Shown in pieces: positions 56,401-64,000 of a stretch of 64,000 nucleotides of DNA (its first letter is position 1; each line of letters starts with the position of its first letter). The position numbers were made by a program, and so were the translations under genes. The notes beneath the pieces were generated by a model. That model was not told the origin of the DNA. It searched no databases and was given only the letters and a program-made list of their open reading frames with translations. The stretch comes from Stomorhina lunata. Taxonomy: Eukaryota > Arthropoda > Insecta > Diptera > Rhiniidae. The DNA lies in contig OW121742.1 of NCBI GenBank assembly GCA_933228675.1, forward strand, positions 19,992,850 to 20,056,849, written 5' to 3'.

Positions 56401-59090
56401 CAGCTTTAATTTGGCTTCTTGGCAATATTTTCGATATTAATCAAAATAGATCAAAATATTCATCTCAAGTTTTTAATTAATAAAATTGAAACTTAATATA
56501 TTTGGGAACACATAATATTTATTTACATCAACTTTAACTGTTTACAATAATTTATATCTATCAGCTAAATGTAGTTGTTTTATATTATTATCGAAATTTG
56601 TTATAACACTGGGCATGTTGAATAAGAAACTATTTCTACTTAACAAATGTGTATTTTTGAAAGACTTTTTTTAAATGAACATTTTTTTTACTAATTGTTT
56701 TGTGAGAAATTTGGAGTTTTTAAAACCAAACTAAAAACTGCTATGAGGTTACTACAACAGACTAGACTCTCTAGATTATTTTTTCTGAAGAAATCATTAA
56801 AATCGGTTCATTAGTTTTTGAGTTATGGACGAAAAACTATAAAAGTATTTTAATTATGGTATTAGTTTTTATTTGGATGTTGTCTTGGCTAGGCTTAGTA
56901 GAGACAACAACGCTAGTTAATGCTAGTATAAATTTGTACTTAACCGTTCATGATTTTTCTTAAATATCTCGGAAATTTGAGAATCGATTTTAATGATTTC
57001 TTTTGCAAAGTTTATGTAAAGAATTTGATCTATCTATTTGTTAAATAACCTGGTCTTTAGAGTATTAAGAATTCTATTTTTGTACCAAAATGTATTACCC
57101 GGAAACAAATTTAGTTTATTCGAGGCATCTCAGAAAATCATTACAAATCATTACATTAAAATGATAGTTTTTAGAAAATCATTGACATTTTCAAGCACAG
57201 TGTAGTTGTGTGATTTAAATTAAATCCTATAAATTATTTTACGCTGCAGTTCTTACATTTTTATATAAGGTTTTATGAATCTGTAGGTTTAAAAAATCTT
57301 TGGTTTAAATTTCGATGATAATGACCATTAAGTTTTCTGACAATCATTCCAAAGGTAAAAGTTCATTACACAAATAATTTGAATATTGAATGTTAAAATA
57401 CTACTCTTACCTTAAGTTTACACAATGATTTCTATTATATATGACATTGACTTGGTCACTTACCTTGTGGCAAGAAAAAAAATGGGGACAGTATTTTTCC
57501 TTGACAATTAAAAAGGGGAATGTCTTAATTGTCTATTAGGCCTGTGTTCAGAAACCTTAAGAAGACAAAAGAGAAATCCTAGAAATGTTTTAGATGAATA
57601 CAATGTCTTTTATGTAAATAAATTTGATTCAATGTCTCTGCTCGTATGAATGTCTAGTCGTTGACATTGACATTGGCTCTGAACTGAGCTATTATCGGGT
57701 TATGTCCATTGCTCTTAATATAGAGAAAAAAAATTGGAGTTAGAGGCATTAAGCAGATAAAATCAGGCAAAAAAAAACATATAATTAACATAAGCATGAT
57801 ATCATAAATATATAAAGTGTATGATAAATCTGATATGTTTATAAGAAGACAAGTCTTACTAAAAAAAAACTGTGTAAAAAAATACTTTCAAAAATATATT
57901 TTAACTTGACTAGGTTAACTGGAAATACCTACATACCCCTTTAACTTGTTCATAATTTGCTCTTGTTACCACGAAACCAAACACATTTTTACTTTCAACT
58001 ATTTCCAACACATTTTCTAATTTTTCCACACTATTTTCTTTGTCGTTTTCTTTGTCACGACACACTTTCAAACGTGATAGTTTGTTTGAGGTAAATCTCA
58101 GTACCTCAGCTCTCACGTGAAATTCTTAAGAAATACATGTTGCTCTACAAAAGGACTTTTTATACAACAAATCAGGATACACGTTAAACATATGTAAAAT
58201 ACCATTAACCTACACATGAATGCCTTGAGTCATGTGTGAGCTCAATGCAAAATTGATGAGTATTAATGTGATATTCTAATCACATTCACATTTATTTTCA
58301 ATGAGATATGTACCATAATATTATCATAACTTATATTAATCTATATTATGTAATTGGTAGTTTGGATAAATTTCTAAATGACTAAGAAGGAATAGAGATT
58401 TTAAAACCTTTAAAATCTTTGAAAAGTTGAAAATAGTTAATTAGGCCACTAATAAAATACAAGACAACAGTATAATTTATTAACGTACCATTATTATTAA
58501 TTTATTAAGTACCAAAAATATGTATGATTCTTTTGTCATATTGTATTGATTTCCAAAAAGTACCAAAAAATGTAAATAGAATACAAGAAGTAACGTAAAA
58601 TTGCAATATTATTTTTTTTAATTAATTCCCTAGAAGTTCGAGAAATGTTTACTAAATATAAAAAGTACCGTAAAATAACTCAAACATTGTTAAGCCCCTA
58701 AGAACAAATTCTGAAAATAGTACTAAAAATATCATTATTATTATTTTTTTTTTTTGTTATTGTATTGATTTCCAAAAAGTACCAAAACTGTTAATTGAAT
58801 ACAAAAAGTATCATAAAAGTACTAAAAATGTATATACACCTAAATGGAAAAAATCTAAAGTACATAGTACTAAAGAGCATCAGAAATGTAAACTTAATAC
58901 AAAAAGTACCATAAAAATACTCAAATTATGTTTTTACCATAATGAAAATATCTAAAAGTAGTAAAATATTTTAAAGTAGTCTCCAACAGTTGTTTCCAAA
59001 TTAGAGTAAAATGACACCAAAATGACGGTGACACCATTTTTATGGGACTTATTTTAAATACCCAAAAAAAACGCCTATAAATTTAAATAC
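56401..59090. other. Unique spacer with a decayed foldback and an orphan coding-like stretch
   Basis: Non-repetitive 2.7 kb. 56780-57010 holds two inverted copies of GAAATCATTAAAATCG that look like a decayed foldback. 57934-58116 (-) is an open stretch without ATG. 58500-58960 has loosely repeated AAAAAGTACCA / AAAAATAC phrases. No complete gene is recognised. Confidence 0.45.
57934..58116 (-). pseudogene. Possible exon or gene fragment (orphan frame)
   Basis: A 60-codon open frame with a balanced composition (KLSRLKVCRDKENDKENSVE, then a KNVFGFVVTRANYEQVKG end), unlike the AT-biased frames around it. It has no ATG: the frame is closed by TAA just upstream, and the only nearby ATG (about 58139) gives a 10-codon frame. 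It runs into GGGGTATGT, a plausible donor. A minus-strand TATAAAAAG (58156-58164) and an E-box CACGTG (58114-58119) lie just upstream. It may be an internal exon, a pseudogene or a non-coding leader; no family is recognised. Confidence 0.2.
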
Positions 59091-59094
59091 AATT

Positions 59095-60911
59095 TTGCAC
59101 AGATAAGTTTTTATTAAAAACTTTTCTATACAAATTTTTTTTATCAATATTTTTCTATAGAAATGTCTTTTATTTTTCTGTAGACAATTTTTTATTAAAA
59201 ATTTTTCTATAGAAAATTGTTTTATCAACAATTTTTCTATAGAAATTTTTGTTATCAAAAATTTTTGTATAGAACATTTTTTTATCACAAATTTTTCTAT
59301 TGAAATTTTTTTTTATCAATTTTTTTTTATCAAAAACTTAAAATTTTTTCATCAAAATTATTTTATATAAGTCTTTTAATTTTCTAAAGACAATTTTTTT
59401 ATAAAAAATTTTGATAAAATATTCTTTTACCAAAAAATTTTCTATATAAAAATTGTATCAAAAATTTGTATATAGAAATTTTGTTTGCCAAATTCTACAG
59501 AAAAGTCTTTTTTTTAATTTTTCTATAGACATTTTTTTTATTAAAAAATGTTCGATAGAAAATTTTTTTATTAAAGACTTTTCTATTGAAAAATTTTTTT
59601 AACAAAATTTTTAAATAAATTTTTTTATTAAAATTTTTCTATAGAAAATTTCTTTATCAAAAATGTTTCTATAGAAAATAGAAAATTGTTATATCAAAAA
59701 TTTTTCTATAGAAAACTTTTATATCAAACATTTTTCTATAGAAAATTTGTATGTCAAAAATTTTTCTATAGAAAAATTTTTTATCAAAAATTTTTCTACA
59801 GAAAGTTTTTTTATCAAAAATTTTTCTATCAAAAATTTTTTTATCAAAAATTTTTCTAAAAATTTTTTTATCAAAAATTTTTCTATAGAAAATTTTTTAT
59901 CAAAAATTTTTTATACACAATTTCTTTACCAAAGATATTTTTATAGAAAATTTTTTTCATCAAATATTTCTCAATGAAAATTCCTTTATAAGTTTCTCAA
60001 TAGACAATTTTTTATGAAATATTTGTTTTATCAAAAATTTAAAATTTTTCTATAGAAAAGTCTTTTATCAAAAATTTTTCTATAGATCAACATTTTTTTT
60101 TATCAAAAATGTTTCTATAGAAAACTTTTTTATCAACATTTTTCTACAGAAAAGTCTTTTATTTTTGTATAGACAATTTTTTTATCAAAAATTTTTCTAT
60201 AGAAAATTCTTTTATCAAAAAAATTTCTCTAGAAAAAATAATATTTTTATATATATTTTTATACAAATTTTTTTTACCAAATTTTGTAATTTTCTATAGA
60301 CATTTTTTTATTATTTCTATCGAAAATTTTTTATCAAAAATTTTTCTATTGAAAATTTTTTTATCAAAATTTTTCTAAAGAAATCTTTTTTATCCAAAAT
60401 TTTCTATAGAAAATTTCTTTATAAAAAATGTTTCTATAGAAAATTTCTTTGTCAAAAATGTTTCTATAGAAAATAGAAAATTTTTATATTAACAACTTTT
60501 CTATAGAAAATTTTTATATCAACATTTTTCTACAGAAAAATCTTTTATTTTTCTATAGACAATTTTTTTGTCAAAAATTTTTCTATAGAAAATTCTTTTA
60601 TCAAGAAATTTCCTCTATAAAATAGAATAGTTTTATATCACAACTTTTTTATACAATTTTTTTACTAAATTCTTTAGAAAAGTCTTTTATTAAAAAAATT
60701 TCTATAGACATTTTTTTTTTTTTTTTAATTTTTCTATAGAAAATTTTTTTATTAAAAATTTTTCTACAGAAAATTTTTTTTATCAAAAATTTAAAATTTT
60801 GTTAACAACATTTTTCATAGAAAAGTCTTTTATTTTTCTAAAGACAATTTTTTTTCAAACATTTTTCTAAAGACAATTTTTTGTTTCAAACATTTTTCTA
60901 TAGAAAATATT
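59095..60911. repeat. CTATAG-core satellite, ~30-bp unit (linker TTTATCAAAAA), left part
   Basis: Degenerate units TTTATCAAAAATTTTTCTATA plus GAAAATTTT, interspersed with AAAGTCTTTTATTTTTCT variants. From about 59442 it belongs to a ~2.24-kb tandem duplication (second copy from about 61683). Confidence 0.9.
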
Positions 60912-60916
60912 TTAAC

Positions 60917-61093
60917 GCAAAAATAAAAATCTGGTTGAGCTTGAGGTCTTTGTTTTTTATTATTTATTAAATATATTTATTTAATATTTAATCAATATTT
61001 CGCCATCCATTGGATAGCATCTTCAGGATAATGAGTGACAATAAACCAGACAACATTTGTTTACGTCCAGTTTGCCTTAATTTTAAAATTAAC
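60917..61093 (-). mobile_element. Solo hammerhead element, recent insertion with 5-bp TTAAC duplication
   Basis: Compared with the duplicated locus at 63139-63190, which reads straight through ATTTTAACAAAAAATT, this copy has 177 extra bp ending in a second TTAAC (60912-60916 and 61089-61093). The inserted sequence starts GCAAAAATAA, carries GAGCTTGAGGTCTT as in the 2509 element, and has one hammerhead on the minus strand. The empty site fixes both boundaries exactly: a 172-bp element plus a 5-bp target duplication. Confidence 0.85.
60990..61032 (-). ncRNA. Hammerhead ribozyme motif in the solo element
   Basis: Minus strand: CTGAAGA (61020-61026), an unpaired T, stem II GCTATCC/GGATGGC (one G-T pair) with a 3-nt loop, GAAA (60998-61001), minimal ATAT stem III, T at the cleavage position (60994), then GAT beginning the second strand of stem I. 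Stem I (ATTATC with GATTAA) has a T-T mismatch. The core is intact, the stems are weaker than in the 465-bp units. Confidence 0.6.
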
Positions 61094-64000
61094 AAAAAAT
61101 TTTTCTACAGCAAATAGAATACTTTTATATCAAAAATGTTTCTCTATAAATTTTTTACCAAATTCTATAGAAAAGTCTTTTATCAAAAATGTTTCTATAG
61201 AAAATTTTTTCATCAAAAATTTTTATCAAAAAATTTTCTATAAAAAATTTTTCTGTAAAAAATTTTTTATAGAATTTTTTTATCAAATTCTAAGAAAAGT
61301 CTTTTATCAAAAATTTTTCTATAGAAAATTCTTTTATCAAAAATTTTTCTGTAGAAAATTCTTTTATCAAAAACTTTTCTATAGAAAATTCTTTTATCAA
61401 AAAATTTTATAGAAAATAGAATATTTTTATATCAAAAATTTTTCTATAGATTTTTTTTTTATCAAATTATATAAAAAGGTCTTTTATTAAAAATTTTTCT
61501 ATAGAAAATTTTCTTGTCAAACATTTTTCTGTAGAAAATTAAAAAAAAAATTCTTATAGAAAATTGTTTTATCAAAAATTTTTTAATAGAAAATTGTTTT
61601 TCTAAAATTCTCTATAAATTTTTTCATCAACATTTTTCTATACAAAAGTTTTTAATTTTCTAAAAAATTTTAAAAAAATTTTCTATATAAAAATTGTATC
61701 AAAAATTTGTATATAGAAATTTTGTTTGCCAAATTCTACAGAAAAGTCTTTTTTTTAATTTTTCGATAGACATTTTTTTTTATTAAAAAATGTTCGATAG
61801 AAAATTTTATTTATCAAAAACTTTTCTATTGAAAATTTTTTTCTCAAAATTTTTCTAAAGAAATTTTTTTATCAAAATTTTTCTATAGAAAATTTCTTTA
61901 TCAAAAATGTTTCTATAGAAAATAGAAAATTTGTATATCAAAACTTTTTCTACCGAAAATTTTTTTATCAAAAATTTTTCTATCAAAAATTTTTTTATCA
62001 AAAATTTTTCTAAAGAAAATTATTTTTATCAAAAAATTTTCTATAGAAAATTCCTTTATCAGTTTCTCTATAGACAATTTTTTTATGAAAAATTTTTCGA
62101 TAGAAAATTTTTTTATGAAAAATTTTTCGATAGAAAATTTTTTTTATCAAAAATTTTAAATTTTTCTATAGAAAACTTTTTATCAAAAATTTTTCTATAG
62201 ATCAAAAATGTTTCTATAGATCAAAGATTTTTTTATCAAAAATTTTTCTATAGAAAACTTTTTTATCAACAATTTCTACAGAAAAGTCTTTTATTTTTCT
62301 ATAGACAATTTTTTTATCAAAAATTTTTCTATAGAAAATTCTTTTATAAAAAAAAATTCTCTAGAAAAAGGAATATTTTTATATAAATTTTGATACAAAT
62401 TTTTTTCACCAAATTTTGTAATTTTTCTATAGACATTTTTTATTAAAAAATTTTCGATAGAAAATTTTTTTATCAAAAATTTACTATTGAAAATTTTTTT
62501 ATCAAAATTTTTCTAAAGAAATCTTTTTTATCAAAAATTTTCTATAAAAAATTTCTTTATAAAAAATGTTTCTATAGAAAATTTTTTTATCAAAAATGTT
62601 TCTATAGAAAATAGAAAATTTTTATATCAACAATTTTTCTATAGAAAATTTTTATATCAACATTTTTCTACAGAAAAATTTTTATATAAATTTTGATACA
62701 AATTTTTTTTTACCAAATTTTGTAATTTTTCTATAGACATTTTTTATTAAAAAATTTTCGATAGAAAATTTTTTTATCAAAAATCATTTATTTTTCTATA
62801 GACAATTTTTTTGTCAAAAATTTTTCTATAGAAAATTCTTTTATCAAGAAATTTCCTCTAGAAAATAGAATAGTTTTATATCACAACTTTTCTATACAAT
62901 TTTTTTTACTAAATTCTTTAGAAAAGTCTTTTATTAAAAAATTTCTATAGACAATTATTTTTTTAATTTTTCTATAGAAAATTTTTTTATTAAAAATTTT
63001 TCTACAGAAAATTTTTTTTATCAAAAATCTAAAATTTTGTTAACAACATTTTTCATAGAAAAGTCTTTTATTTTTCTAAAGACAATTTTTTTTTCAAACA
63101 TTTTTCTAAAGACAATTTTTTGTTTCAAACATTTTTCTATAGAAAATATTTTAACAAAAAATTTTTCTACAGCAAATAGAATACTTTTATATCAAAAATG
63201 TTTCTCTATAAATTTTTTACCAAATTCTATAGAAAAGTCTTTTATCAAAAATGTTTCTATAGAAAATTTTTTCATCAAAAATTTTTATCAAAAAATTTTC
63301 TATAAAAAATTTTTCTGTAAAAAATTTTTTATAGAATTTTTTTATCAAATTCTAAGAAAAGTCTTTTATCAAAAATTTTTCTATAGAAAATTCTTTTATC
63401 AAAAATTTTTCTGTAGAAAATTCTTTTATCAAAAACTTTTCTATAGAAAATACTTTTATCAAAAAATTTTATAGAAAATAGAATATTTTTATATCAAAAA
63501 TTTTTCTATAGATTTTTTTTTTATCATATTATATAAAAAGGTCTTTTATTAAAAATTTTTCTATAGAAAATTTTCTTGTCAAACATTTTTCTGTAGAAAA
63601 TTAAAAAAAAAAATTCTTATAGAAAATTGTTTTATCAAAAATTTTTTAATAGAAAATTGTTTTTCTAAAATTCTCTATAAATGTCTTTTATCAAAAATTT
63701 TACTATTTAAAATAGAATATTTTTATATTAAACATAATCAAAAATTTTCCTACAGACAATTTTTTTATCAAAAAAAATTTTTCTCAACAATTTTTCTATA
63801 AAAATTTTTTTATAATAGTCTTTTATCAAAAATTTTTTTATCAACTTCTTTTATCAAAAATTTTTTTATAGAAAATTTTTGTATAAAAAATTTTTTTATA
63901 GAAATTTTTTGTATCAAAAATTTTTTCATAGAAAATTTTTTGATCAAAAATTTTTTTTTAGAAAATTTTTTTTATCAAAAATGTTTCTATAGAAATTTTT
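61094..64000. repeat. CTATAG-core satellite (TTTATCAAAAA linker), right part with duplicated block
   Basis: Continuation of the array. 61094-61690 is near-identical to 63156-63700, and 61683-63155 corresponds to 59442-60916 with local rearrangements (an extra ~130-bp piece near 62660-62790). The 125- and 145-codon frames at 61035 and 63037 are the same duplicated satellite and not proteins. The array runs off the window. Confidence 0.9.

Overview
The window looks like a chromosome segment of a higher (calyptrate-like brachyceran) fly. The evidence is extreme AT richness, spliced and TATA-driven genes, and small Ala/Pro/Tyr-rich secreted proteins that resemble the fly 825-Oak / 'cuticle protein 16.5-like' family. 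No species call is possible from sequence alone. There is no prokaryotic gene organisation, CRISPR array or rRNA.

About two thirds of the window is simple satellite DNA. At least twelve blocks of 29-33 bp tandem repeats share the palindromic core TTTTCTATAGAAAA or a close relative, but each block has its own linker (CGTTGTTA, GACGA, GGTAC, GTTCAG, TTGAT, ATCG and others). Islands of ordinary sequence between these blocks carry six recognisable genes. Five are small secreted proteins: 14225-14602 (+), 18165-18798 (-, two exons), 24643-25228 (+, two exons), 27952-28394 (-, two exons) and 46575-46883 (+). The sixth is a 564-residue leucine-rich-repeat membrane protein at 37857-39551 (-). The three spliced small genes share a tiny first exon coding only M(L)FKF/L; two others read through the same site without an intron.

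The most interesting content is a set of repeats that encode hammerhead self-cleaving ribozyme motifs. A tandem array of about 465-bp units fills 50028-56275 in blocks of opposite orientation. It holds twelve complete type I hammerhead motifs (CUGAAGA / GAAA cores, matching stems I and II, and a very short ACGCGT stem III typical of motifs that work as dimers). Two foldback elements (2509-2822 and 47242-47626) carry different hammerheads in both arms. A 177-bp solo element at 60917-61093 carries one more, and a tandem duplicate of the surrounding DNA provides its empty site with a 5-bp TTAAC duplication. Decayed relatives lie at 42914-43195 and 15527-15570. Hammerheads of this kind are known from Penelope-like retroelements and from small non-autonomous 'retrozyme' repeats of animals. 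No reverse transcriptase is seen here, so these are either non-autonomous elements or leftovers.

Layout: 1-2995 satellite plus a foldback hammerhead element; 2996-13730 three satellite arrays separated by plain AT-rich spacers; 13740-28880 four small secreted-protein genes separated by satellites; 28885-37670 two long satellite arrays around a 1.5-kb spacer; 37680-39700 the LRR gene; 40047-42415 a foldback element and a 328-bp satellite; 42914-47110 a decayed hammerhead repeat, an inverted satellite and the fifth small gene; 47120-56400 satellites, a foldback element and the hammerhead array; 56400-59090 unique spacer; 59095-64000 a satellite with a 2.2-kb tandem duplication and the solo hammerhead insertion.
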